DNA of 64,000 bases from Tricholoma matsutake (taxonomy: Eukaryota; Basidiomycota; Agaricomycetes; Agaricales; Tricholomataceae): NCBI GenBank assembly GCA_026075535.2, contig AP026539.1, positions 6,758,001 to 6,822,000 on the forward strand, read 5' to 3'. Positions 43,576 to 54,488 of this stretch are shown here, piece by piece. Under the pieces are notes generated by a model, which was not told where the DNA came from, did not search any database, and saw only the letters and a program-made list of their open reading frames with translations. How positions within the stretch are numbered: the stretch's first letter is position 1; each line of letters opens with the position of its first letter. The position numbers and the translations under genes are program-made.

Positions 43576-45345
43576 ATTACCATGGCCAACACCGTCACCA
43601 TTGACATCACCGCACCAGCAGCCTCGACATGCTCAATCGCACACAAGGCGATCATGGGTCACCAAACAGTGAGGGGACGGAGGTGCTCAGTGCCCGTCGA
43701 ATTGTAACCGATGCCCTCGCCAGCGAGGCTGTCCTAGGGAACGTAGTTCAAAGCTACATGTTACTATACACACGAACTACTTCATGTGTTTTGTGAGTCC
43801 TTGCTCAGGCGCCTTGGTATCACAATATTGGTGTGGGAGCTACTATGTGGTAAGGTTGGCTCGTGATAGCTCACACCAAGGTAGGGGATAAAGGGGCAGG
43901 AAACAGCAACGAAGTGAGTCCGAGTCCAACACAAGAAATGCTTGTGCCTTTCTTGCAGCGGAATGGACTTTGGGATCACTGCCTAGGATAGAAAACGCCT
44001 CGGCATGTGTTTGCACAAATGTTGGCCTCACCAGATGCTCGGTGCGCACACACGGAGGACAATGAGGTGGAATATTGCCAAGGAATCAAGGAGCCTGACG
44101 GTGGATATCGGTACGTGCACTCTATCTAACATCATAGGCACCCACCAATGTGGTACTCAATCTTTTGTAAGTCACCCCCCTAGTAGTACAGCTATGTGTC
44201 GCTTGCGCCAATTTCCTGGGCATGAGTGAAGGACGGGCATTGCATAGCCGACAGGGCTGGGGCCAGCCTGAGGCTCGGACGACACTTCATACGTGGTCTT
44301 CAGGACAAGTTGCTGACAGGATCCTGAACAGCCTTAGGCCAAATCCAATGTTGAGTGACGAAAAGTCAAACTCATGGCAGGTGACAAAAAGTCAGACCTG
44401 CAGGGGAACTAGTGGAGCGCAAGCAAGATGGATCATGGTAGATGACTTCGGATGTAGTACTAGTAGTAGTAAAACCGTGACTTAGTAGACCCAGACTCGG
44501 ACTCGGACTAGGAAACTTGTTTCATTTGAAATTTTAATGGTTCAAACTTCTGAGATAAGCACCAATCAGTGGCACGTGCTGATCAGGGTGTGACATCATC
44601 ATGATGATACCATGGGCTGCCGACCAAAAGTTGAACACTGGCAAGTTCAAGTTCAAGTTCAACTTACTATGAATTTGGGCCTGGGAAACACCCGGAACAA
44701 ACAGACTCTGGAAAATTGTAACCCGCTCATCTGATCTGGAAATTGCGATGCGAAAGGGTGATGAGGAGCAATAGCCTTCAAGTTATCCTCTGTGCAGTGA
44801 ATGCCATCAATTCTCGTGAGGGGAAATGATGGGCTGTGATCGTGTCCATTGCTGGTGCCGTTGAGCGAGTTTGGGCAGGCCAAAATTGTGTGAACTTGCT
44901 CCAGAGATGCCAATGCATGTACTGCATTCCCCCCTCCGAGGCCAGGATTTTTTGAGTGAGTGGATGATGAGCAATTTGCATTTTTTGAGGCCGGGTGGAT
45001 GAGATCACGAGAAAAATGTCACATTGCCACTTTTTATCTTGTTCACTCTCCTGTGCCTCACACAGTCAATAAAGAATTATGATATATTTACATACATGTA
45101 GCCCAGCATGTCTACTAGCTTACCTACAACTTTTCCTTCCCCTTCCCCCTTCAAATAGTGTGGTGCCTCGCAATTCTCCTTGCGACGTCGAAAACTGTCA
45201 AAAGTCGGAGTTTAAAACTCTGACCTTTAAGCATCAGCCGGTGTTCACCACTCCTGCCAGTGTGTCCCATCACATTTTAAAGGTTGCTTTTAGTGGGTAG
45301 GAGTTGGTTACATACATAGATGTTGACACATATTGAGAATGGTGA
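43576..45345. other. Intergenic, with a copy of the shared motif at 44352
   Basis: About 1.8 kb with no gene recognised. 43967-43987 (CTTTGGGATCACTGCCTAGG) nearly matches 58646-58665 in the same orientation. A short (GTTCAA)-type run lies at about 44645. The shared GTGACGAAAAGTCA motif begins at 44352. Confidence 0.5.
44352..44404 (+). repeat. Shared motif, left copy (candidate subterminal repeat)
   Basis: Two direct copies of GTGACRAAAAGTCARAC within 53 bp. Related copies lie at about 52314 and 58327 (same orientation) and, inverted, at 58583-58633. Confidence 0.6.
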
Positions 45346-48300
45346 CTAGTACATCCCAGTAAAGTCTTCAGGCTCTTCGATGACTTCATCTCCGTCATCA
45401 CCATCCTCTATGTCATCCATTTCAATGTCATCCCAGCCTTCCAAGTCACGGTCTTCTAAACATAGCTCTGGGTTTTCTGACTCCGAGTCATAGCCCATGT
45501 TGCTACCTCTGTCGTTGGCTTGTGCAGGAGACTCTTCTGATGCCTCCTGAAGCTCCACATCTGGAACCTGAATATCCTGGGCATCTTCAGCCACATCGGA
45601 AACACAGCCTGAGGAGGATGCTGACTGATGTGCATGAAAGTGGCCAACACCTAGCCCCCAGTGGTAGCGCATAAGAAGATCCCGGTCAGAGAACCTGGGG
45701 GGATATAGTAACATGGAATCAGAACTGGTGAGTAAGTAATAAACCCACCGGCCAACAAAGTATTGATTGTAGTCTTTACCATCCTTGGCACAGCGTGAGA
45801 TACCAACCCCATCCCTTTGTCGTTTGCCTTTTGCAAAGGCTGGTAGGATGTGGCACCCACGCAGAACATCTTTCGGATCCACAAAACCAAAAGAATGCTT
45901 CTCGTTCATAGGAGGAAAGCGGACCGAGTCCAGCTTGGAAGTACTCCACCCTGAAGACCCTGGGTTAACAACCTCAAACCATCGTACCCACAAAAAATCG
46001 AAGCGGCAAGCTTCAAAATCACGCATGCCAGGCCCAGTATAAATCACATTTACGTGATATGCGCCGAGGACCTGTGCATACAAGAAATGATGCAGATTCG
46101 AAGAAATCACAGAGCCTCCCACATCATCAGCAAGAAGCATGACGTTGCAACGGGATGTCCCTGCGTTAACGATGTCAGTTCCACACCAAATGTCATGAGT
46201 GGTGAAGTGGAATCGAATAAGTTTGTGGTGGTATATGCGGTCATTCTTCAAGAGCATGAAATTGCATGCATTTTTGTTGGGGCTATGACTCGGACTCAAT
46301 GGCCCAGTATTTGACCCTGTTCTGATGCTGGACAGATCCGAAAGTGATTCAGTTTCCTGGAGAAGTGCTGTTTGGATTCGAGGAAGTAGATGCTCTCTTA
46401 ACTTGGGTAAAAAGTTCTGCATCAGAGGGGTTAGTGCAAATCAGCAGAGGAAGAATACGAAGGCTGCTCACCTTGATCGCGGGGTCACCTTCATTCTTTT
46501 GCAGGAATGTTGGTATGTGCACAGGACATTTCTGTGACTTTCCCATGTTGTACTGTAAGCCAGGATCATGTGTAACATCCTTGTGCTCTATTTCAAAGGG
46601 TGAGCCAAGTTGTGGATGATTCAGCCACTCACGGATCATGCTGATACGGCGCTCTCGTCGCTCAACCCTTGATATTTGCTGTGGTATTGATCGCCCGCTA
46701 GTCCGAAGTGACCGAGTTTTGGATGTTTGGTGCTCGAGCTCGCTCTGATGCCCACAACGACAGTAAGCAATATGACGCAAAAAATCATGTAAACACTTAC
46801 TGGTTGAGTGGAATATGAGTCAGTTGTACCAAAGCGTCGGATGGTGTCAACGTAGTCACCGAGCACATGATACTTATAGGTCATCAGATTAAGTCCCTTC
46901 TTCTTCCGTGCTTTACTATTGGGTGCAGTAGTTCTTTTTGATTTGGACGCCCCATTAGCCGCGGATTTCTCCTGATGCCGTTGCCGAGCAGCCTGCTCAT
47001 GTTCCAACTCTCGGGTCTCAAATGCTGCACATGTCTTTTCCTCAAATGTGCATAGACTATTTCCCAGAGATGTAGTGACACAGGATAAAATGTCCAGAGT
47101 CATGTCTGTGTGCATGCGGAGCTTGGCAAGACCATGCCAGTGGGCTAATTCAAATAAGGGCTTGAGAATATACGTATTGTGGGGTTCAGGCAGAAGACCA
47201 TCAAAAACGGATATGGCACACTGCATGAATGATGTTAGCCAAGTTGAGAATCCTGGCAATAATACCCACTTGTAACATATCCTCGTAATCATGAGCAGTC
47301 ATCTTCTTCAGTTCTGACCGGTTCGACCTTATTTTTCGTATTCCATCAACCCCAAAAGGAGGTATTTCTCGAAACCTAATAGAAATATCAGTACCAAGCC
47401 CTCTGAGGTTTCAAACAATGCTTGCCATCTATCCAGTTCATGCTTGAGGCTTTCATCTACGCAATCTAGAATGCATAGTAGATGTATAAAAAATGCCTTC
47501 CAGACTCCGAGCTCAACCTCGTGCATGAGATCCACAGCGAGCATGCTGAACATGTTGAAACCAAATGGTGCTAGCTTGCTTGAAAACGCATTCTGACAAA
47601 GCATGAGCATTGAAATCAATCATCATAGAAAAGAGAAGGCACATACCGCTGTTGGAACAAGAGAATCTTCTTGTAGGAGAGCTTCCACTGCCTTACTATC
47701 AACCACATAGCCCTTCTCATATATCTTCTCACGTGCCGTCTCAACACGATTACGCCGTTTCACATGGTCAATCCGGGCGAGAGTCCTGCGCTGTGCCATA
47801 TCTCGACACATCCCCATGTTGGCAACACAATCTAATGGTATGAGACAACGGGGACAAGGGCACCGACCGAGATTATGAATGCTGGCTATAAGAATTCTGT
47901 GTAAATTTTCAGTAATAGCCACTGACATTCAAAAAGTCTGGGCTTACTTCTCTTTGTAGTCTGCAGAATATGTAAATATACGGGGGTAAAAACGATGCCA
48001 GATGCCATCGCAACACTTAATCACAATTCCATGCTCGTATGCTTCCAGGAATTCATCATCAAGGATGATTGCCCATTGAGCGTGATAGACTTCTCGATGA
48101 CAATGGGTCATGAATACACTGCTTGGGCCTTTTCCACCCAGATACTCTGTGGCGAATGTTTTATATGCATCTGGGAGCTGTCATCCAAAAAGGAATGAGG
48201 ATCACATACTAGCGCAAAGCTAATGAGATCCTTCTTACCATTTCCAGATAGGCGATGTGCTCAAAGGCTCGACAGGAGGGTTTTGTCCTTCTGTCCTTCG

Positions 48301-49635
48301 ACTCATTCCCCATCGCAAGATAAATTGGCCATAGTTTAGCGGTGCTGAACGCCGTGAGCTGAGTGCCATCAGAGGCGAACATAAGACCCGCAACAATCCT
48401 CTGAAGGTCACATCCCGGCTCCCCAGGAGATTCCTGAAGGTCACGGTGAGCTTCGATGAATGCCTCTGAAGTGTAGAGTTCTCTGTGAGCTTTGACTGGC
48501 TCAGAAGCTTCAGTTGGTTGCCAAAACAGCTCATATGGTTCGAAATGGAGGTGTGGATGGCTGGAGGGGCACATAATTTTTTCCTTAATGACCAAAACCA
48601 GCTTGCGGTGATGAAGGGTTCCCACGTCGAACTCCCTTTGCCCTGGATGCAGCGACCTTTTGTGGAATGGAACCCTGATCTTGATTGGGGTTTTGACCCA
48701 GTCGCCGTTATCCGCTTCGTCCTCCCAGTCTTCATCACTCAACGGGTTGCACGACCGATCTCCGCTCAGCTGCGCATCAATAAGCCGCCACTTTGTCCCT
48801 GAAATGTCCTCAGGTCGAAATGTTGGATGTCCGACTATCTTGATGAGATCCTGAAAGCCTGACTGTGTTTTCTTTAACCCGCCGTTCCAATACCATTCCC
48901 CTAGCAAAAACGATGACTGATTCGGGTATGGGTGGTAGGAGTCAGTTGGATTGCCAGAAAAAGTATCCAGGGATGCAACCATTAGGTCGTCGCACGTTAT
49001 ATTCTCGTTGGGATCGTGGTCTGGGAAGCGAGTTGCGTGATACTGCCGGAAAAGGCCAAATTTATTCCGTGTAGATTTCAGCAGCTTCCTGTCACAGGAA
49101 TAAATATTCGTGGGCTGCTCGGATGAGGGTGATGCTGATACGGTCGCTGGAGACGTGGCTAGCGTACATTCTGATGTGACTGGTTGGAGTGCTGGAGGAA
49201 GTGCCGCCGGAGGTTCGGGCAGTATATCCCGATAGCGCTTGGGTAGTTGGCGATTTTCCCGGCGACCCCTGCGCTCTGCCAGTGGTTGATCCAAGCCTTC
49301 GGTACTCATAGGGGCATCCTGACATGTACCATCTAATGAGCAATAAGTTGCACCAACATCATAAACCTCACCTCATGTAGCATGGCAAGCGCAACGTCGT
49401 TTGATTCTTGTTCGATGGCTACATGTTGGTCCGGAGGGTTTTCCACAGTTGGGGTTGGCATGGCTTCCATTTTTCGACGCTTCTTGGACTGCCAGACCTC
49501 TTTAGCTTTGTCCAGAGCGCTGGAAAACCGTTTCTTTGTCTTCAGGCAACTACGTTTGTGGAAAGTATAGCCTTGTGGTGCAGAGAACGTTCGGCTGCAA
49601 ACACAGACTTGACACCAAGCTGGCGACAAGTCCAT
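45346..49635 (-). CDS. Plavaka-family DNA transposase (10 exons, intact)
   Basis: Transposase of the CACTA-like Plavaka group found in basidiomycetes; it cuts and pastes its own element in the nucleus. Exons (minus): 49635-49372, 49318-48239, 48177-47948, 47896-47647, 47592-47426, 47375-47270, 47220-46801, 46744-46472, 46416-45749, 45694-45346, totalling 1268 codons with every phase consistent and no stop. One intron (47425-47376) uses a GC donor. Motifs: N-terminal zinc finger CQVCVCSRTFSAPQGYTFHKRSC; NPTDSYHPYPNQSSFLLGEW and YWNGGLKKTQSGFQDLIKIV; HNLGRCPCPRCLIP; VDLMHEVELGVWKAFFIHLL; FDGLLPEPHN; LGDYVDTIRRFGTTDSYSTQ; acidic C-terminus. A TATA-like sequence lies about 110 bp upstream. Family naming rests on memory of these motifs. 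Its intactness among decayed retroelements suggests recent activity. Confidence 0.85.
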
Positions 49636-50076
49636 GGCGTGGTAATGAAAATGGTGATGGGTAGAACTCTGCCGGTAGCACGGAAACCTCAGGGCTCAAC
49701 GCGAGAAAACAATCACTGGATAGGTCAAATTTTTGATCAGCCATTACTATATAAGTTGAGATGATTATGCATGAGTCAGTTTATAAATTGAAATTCCGAT
49801 GCTTGTAAATAAGAGTCGGTGAAGCAAAAAGGCGCGCTATAGTACAGGCATTGTATTAAATGTTGATGCTGAGGGATGAGTGAGCTTCATACCTTTCAAA
49901 CTTGTGCTTCAAGAAGTTTTCTATTTCAAAGCACCCCCAATCATCAATAATTGTAGGACCATACCTTTTGCTTTGGCATCAGAATATGGCCCATGCCAAA
50001 ATGAGGAAGTTGGGACCATGCGGGTACTAATATAGCAGAGGAGCGTTCACAGGCCACAATATTCACAAAATAATAA

Positions 50077-52173
50077 TTATGGCAGTCGGGTAGGAATGAC
50101 GGCGGCATGACCAAATAAACTATAGAAAGTCTGTGTGTAAAAACGGGCTATGTGAATCTCAAGTTGTTGGACATTTGCTTCGGTATACATATCAAGAGAG
50201 GCCAGATCAGGTAGCAAAAGGGGCGTCGGCTTCAGTCCATCCCAATCCCTCATTAATGCCCTCAGCGCCAGCAAAAATGGTAATCTTTCTGGCCAGTCAT
50301 GAGCTTGCAAACCAGAATTTGCTTGCTGTACATCAACAGCGATCAGTGAGGGTACATTGAAGCACTTCAGCACCATCGCTTGCCGCTCATGTTTGTCTTG
50401 TCGGGATGGCAAGGCTAAGGCACCCCTATCGAGGGCCAGAAGCTCGAAGCGGAAATTAAGCTGAGTCAACTCCCATAGAACTTTCTGAGCCTCGTCAACG
50501 GGCACTGTGGGAAAGTGGTTGGATGGTGGAGGGCAGGGGACGATCTGAAGCTCATCTAAAGCATCTGCAAAGATGGCTTTGGCTTGCTCACGTTGACAAA
50601 CCAAAGTTGGTTCGCGGCTGTGTTCCAGAAGCCCATCAAGAAGGAAATCACGCCACTGCTGGCCAGACAAGGGAGATACTAAGCTGTCTGCTGAAAAAAC
50701 ACGCAAGATGCAGGCAGGTCAAAATACATTCCAAGTAGCAAAGAATTTTGCCCGGTGAGTTTCATTGGTGGAAGCAAAAATTGCAGCCTCAGGAAACAGA
50801 TACCGCGTGTTATAAGATGTCGGGGTTTTGTCCCTCTTAACTGCCTTCAACGCATCACGCCAGGAAGGGATCGGGAGTGGCATGAGGGGGCTCTCGTACA
50901 CATCAAACTTGTCGTGGCCTGTGGGCAGATTCAAAGATTTCTGCTTGTTATCTATTGGAGAGTGAGATGACATATGAGAAAGCGAAGACCAGTCACTTAC
51001 GAGCAACTCCTTTTCCTTTACTTCCGTACGGGCCCCTACCCTTGCTGCCACCGCGTTGATGGCTAACACCCACAATGGTTCTGGGGCCTGGCCTGTCTTT
51101 TGACACTTGCGATTGGACTGAGGGCACCACATTTCCTGATGAGGAAGTCTTGTTTTCGCTGGTATTGATGGCGAATGGATCTGGATAGCATAGGAAGTTA
51201 CGAGCATAATGTAAGATTGCCTCATATTTTCGAGTGGAGGTAGCTGGTCCCTGATATATGGTAGGGTAGTTGAAGCGGTGTGAATCAAAGCAGATGCTGT
51301 TGTATCGGGGTATTGCAAATGGGACAGCAGCGAGTATATTTGTCTTGCCGAGATCTGAGGCTGGCCGTGTCAGCCAGAACGGAAGGCCAGCATGGAAAAA
51401 GTCCTGCGCAACGCGAATATCATTGGTGAAAACACCAATGGTATTAGCCACTTCGGCAGGCGGGGAGCCCACACCCAACCTAGCTGAGTCCATCCGGGGT
51501 TTATACACCTCCATGTAATCCAATGTCGCCATTAGATCAAGCCAACACCTCTGCACATCCCTCACGCCAAACACCATCTGACGGAAGTTGGTCCACACCG
51601 AACCAAGACGGACAAGGCCATGCTCAATCATTTTGATCATTGGGCCGAGGGTTGGCGGTACCCGAGATTTCGTCCGATTTGACGTGAATGCTTCCACCCG
51701 AGATAGCAAAACTGACACCGAAGACTTCAGCTCGCCCAGCTTTGAATCCAATAGCTTGCCAAGGCCACAAATGGGGGAAGTTGGGTCCCTCAAGAGAATG
51801 AAATCCTGGCGTGCTGGCTCCCACCATATAATTAAATGGGCAGAAAGTGAGTTAGGCATCGGAATTGCCCCGTGATGACAGTTAAATGTGTTGTAAGGCT
51901 GGGGCCAGAGGATAGGGTCGTCGTCTGCATAAAGGCTGTCGGCACGCATGAATACTTTGCGGTCTCCAACAGGTGGCTCGGGGATGGAGGTTCGATTAGG
52001 GGTGGTGATAAAATATTTGCCGTCGAGGAGGAGAGCCCCAACCCTGCCGTCTGTTGCACCAATGGGCCCTATAAAAATGGATTTAGCAGAAAAACCATCG
52101 TAAACCCAAAGTTCGACATACTGCCTTCAATGCACCACCTCAGCAAATCATCATTCATAAGCACGACGGCCAT
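50077..52173 (-). CDS. Multi-copy Agaricomycete hypothetical protein, one in-frame TGA
   Basis: Exons (minus) 52173-52122, 52068-51001 and 50951-50077 join in phase to 664 codons, broken only by TGA at 50719-50721. No intron removes the TGA in frame, so it is a nonsense mutation or, less likely, an unusual splice. Visible parts: GALLLDGKYFITTPNRTSIP, ADDDPILWPQPYNTFN, a helical region (KLGELKSSVSVLLSRVEAFT), a basic glycine-rich tract (QRGGSKGRGPYGSKGKGVAR), and RDWDGLKPTPLLLPDLASLD near the C-terminus. I believe this is an expanded family of unknown function in mushroom genomes, often near transposons, but cannot name a domain. It lies between the transposase and the JmjC gene, same strand. 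A 315-bp repeat starts 43 bp upstream of its ATG. Confidence 0.55.
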
Positions 52174-52215
52174 TTTCGATAAGTTCCTACTAGCCGTGAG
52201 AACAATAAAGAGAAG

Positions 52216-52530
52216 GTGTAGGCAAGAGCATACCAGCAATATAAATATGGCCTTCAGTCAAGGGCTTCTGAGTCAGGTCGAGCCAGAGATGGATTCTTGA
52301 AGGGAAGGGGTTTAAGAGTGATGAAAAGTCAGACTCAAAGCAGGTGACGAAAAGTCAGACCTGCAGGTAACAAAGTTCAATGGGTGGGAATCAAAGTGGG
52401 CTTGTGGTCGTTGCCGGGAAAGATGGGTGCACTGGACCTCCGAGTCAGTACTTCAGTTGAATGCTCAAGAGTCAACACGGGGCACTCCGAGGACGGTTGC
52501 AAAGGAGCCAAACAGCATCAAACTTGAAGT
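52216..52530 (-). repeat. Repeat A: upstream region of the hypothetical gene, shared with the JmjC gene
   Basis: About 315 bp, 75-80% identical by eye to 58241-58536 in the same orientation. It includes a TATA-like ATAAATAT (plus strand 52241), two GTGAY(G)AAAAGTCAGAC motifs with CCTGCAGG, and CAAACAGCATCAAACTTGAAG. Placed 43 bp upstream of the ATG at 52173, it is probably promoter and leader for that gene. Confidence 0.65.
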
Positions 52531-53419
52531 TTGGCAACCCCTAACCCTAGAATCTCTACATGATTGAAAAACCATGGCACGACTACCTGGGCCAGTCATT
52601 ATGATATTACTAGGTGAATGGGTCCAATTATAACTTTACATGAAGTAGCATTCCTTGCCAGTTTACTAGTAGAATGCGGCTACTAAGTTAGATCGCCCCA
52701 AAACCCATTATTTTCTGAAATGTATTGTGTGACAAAATCAAAAAGCAAACTACAACACAGTTGAACCTCCAATGTCACATGTCCAGCCAGCGGCCATAGT
52801 ACAAGCCCCTGGTCTCACACTGAAGTTATGTTTACATAAGCTGGACAAGGCGCTGCCAGTGCCCACTAAACTATGGTATACGACTTGCATCGTCGACACA
52901 CAAAACCCACAGACTAGTTTTGCAGGAAAGTTGCATTTATTTATATTTTGAAGACATTGTCCAGAATACATTTCGTGTTTTCGCTTTTTTACACGAGTTA
53001 TTAAAATCTACAAACATAAGAAAAAACAAATTTCAAAAGAAAATGTGGACAAAATCTTCTGATCACTTCAGCATCACCATTCCCGCAATTTTTGACGCTA
53101 TCAGAGGAGTGTGTCAACTGCTAGCGATGATACAAGATTGAAGTGATTAAGTGTCTTACATAATTAACGCGTCCAGTCTGCAAAACGCGTTGTGTCGCGC
53201 TTTCGGTCCACAATCCGCCCATGCCACTGCCATATGGGCTGGAACCCAGCTAGAAGACGGTCAGAAGGCCAGATTGCCTGACTGAATGCTGTCCGCCCCA
53301 CGAAAGGAGCTACTCATGTGCAAGAAAAGGAAAATCAGCCAATCACACATATTCTCCCCTCTCCACCCGCGACCCTGAGTCAGACTCTGAGGCACATTAA
53401 TAACACAACAATTACATCC

Positions 53420-53770
53420 GAAGATCAGGCACTCGCATCTTGATTACGAGCTGAGCGCTTTGAATGCCAGCTTCATAATGAAAGAAGAAAGTCAGCTGCT
53501 CGAGCAAAAAAAAAGGTGGATGTCGGACTGAACTACTAGTAGTACAGAAGTGCCGTTCCAATATTCTTGTCATTGAGGGGAATGCCAGGCTGTCCGACCT
53601 GAAACTACAGCAAGAGCTAGCATGCACCCGGGATGCCCTCTCAAGATCCGAAGCCATGGTTAACAAAACACTTGAAGCACTCCTGCCAGTGGCACGCTCG
53701 CAAGCGCAGGCACGCATAAACATGCTCCGAAAAAGAATGAACTCCCAAATAGGCCAGAGAAATTAGCTGC
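53420..53770 (+). pseudogene. Coiled-coil protein relic
   Basis: A plus-strand reading of two frames: a basic helical piece (ECQLHNERRKSAARAKKK), then after TAG codons a second frame with a clear heptad character (DLKLQQELACTRDALSR, LEALLPVARSQAQARIN, LRKRMNSQIGQ) to a stop at about 53767. It resembles coiled-coil tails of transposon-associated proteins, but I cannot assign it. At least one frameshift and stops. The rest of 52531-54089 shows nothing else. Confidence 0.35.
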
Positions 53771-54089
53771 GTTGATAGCGTGAAGCGCGAGGGAGTCGTC
53801 TGGAGAACCCCCAGGTGCAGATGCACCAGTTGTTGAGCCGATCTTGGATAATGATGGACTCATCGATCTTCTTTATGATGACTGGGAGATTGACCGTAAG
53901 GAATAGTGTCTTTATAATTTTGGGAACGACACATATAATTTCTTAGGCTATGTACTAAAACATACATATTGTGCACAATTTGGGCGAGTGGGGTGCTTGA
54001 GGAAGGTCTAACAGCCAGGATACACATCGAGCGAAATTGTTATTGTGGCGGGAAACCAAACAAAAGCAAATAGGACAGAATTTGGCCAG

Positions 54090-54470
54090 TACTATCACGG
54101 GCCTAGTAGTGTTGCAAAATCACCTAGTATTGCAAAACTTTGAAAATGGGTGTTCCAACCCTCAACCACTTAAGTCTTGGACACAAGCCATTACAATAAG
54201 CCTCTCTGAACATGCTTTGCCACTTTTTCCTCCCCGCAGTTGAGAACTCCTCATTGGGTCATCGTTTAGAGTATGATCACGTGTTTTGCAACTCTAGGTG
54301 AATTAGTTCGGACTACATATTAGATGATAACTAAGTTGTATAAAAAGGAACAGAAAATTGGGGCATAGTGAGGTAGTCCAAAGCTATATAATCCGGAATA
54401 TCCGAGGGAGATACGTGGACGGGAAGTGGTAGAAATGAAATATTTTGCAACACTAGGGAAGTGATAGCCA
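54090..54470. repeat. MITE-like dispersed repeat, copy 2
   Basis: Same element as 18228-18567. Left end TACTATCACGGGCCTAGTAG, right end inverted (TTTTGCAACACTAGG then GTGATAGCCA). The left part contains an extra internal CCTAGTATTGCAAAA. It ends about 20 bp from the stop codon of the JmjC gene, so it may supply that gene's 3' end. Confidence 0.7.
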
Positions 54471-54488
54471 CTAGTAGGCCGAAAAAGG

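Noticed and set aside
43967..43987. A second element end at 43967 matching 58646
   Set aside because: Only about 20 bp match, in direct orientation, with no further similarity around; kept as a note, not a feature.
51832..52062. Minus-strand frame starting MVQQTAGLG as the N-terminus of the hypothetical gene
   Set aside because: It is the wrong frame of exon 2; the frame GATDGRVGALLLDGKYF joins upstream exon 52173-52122 in phase.
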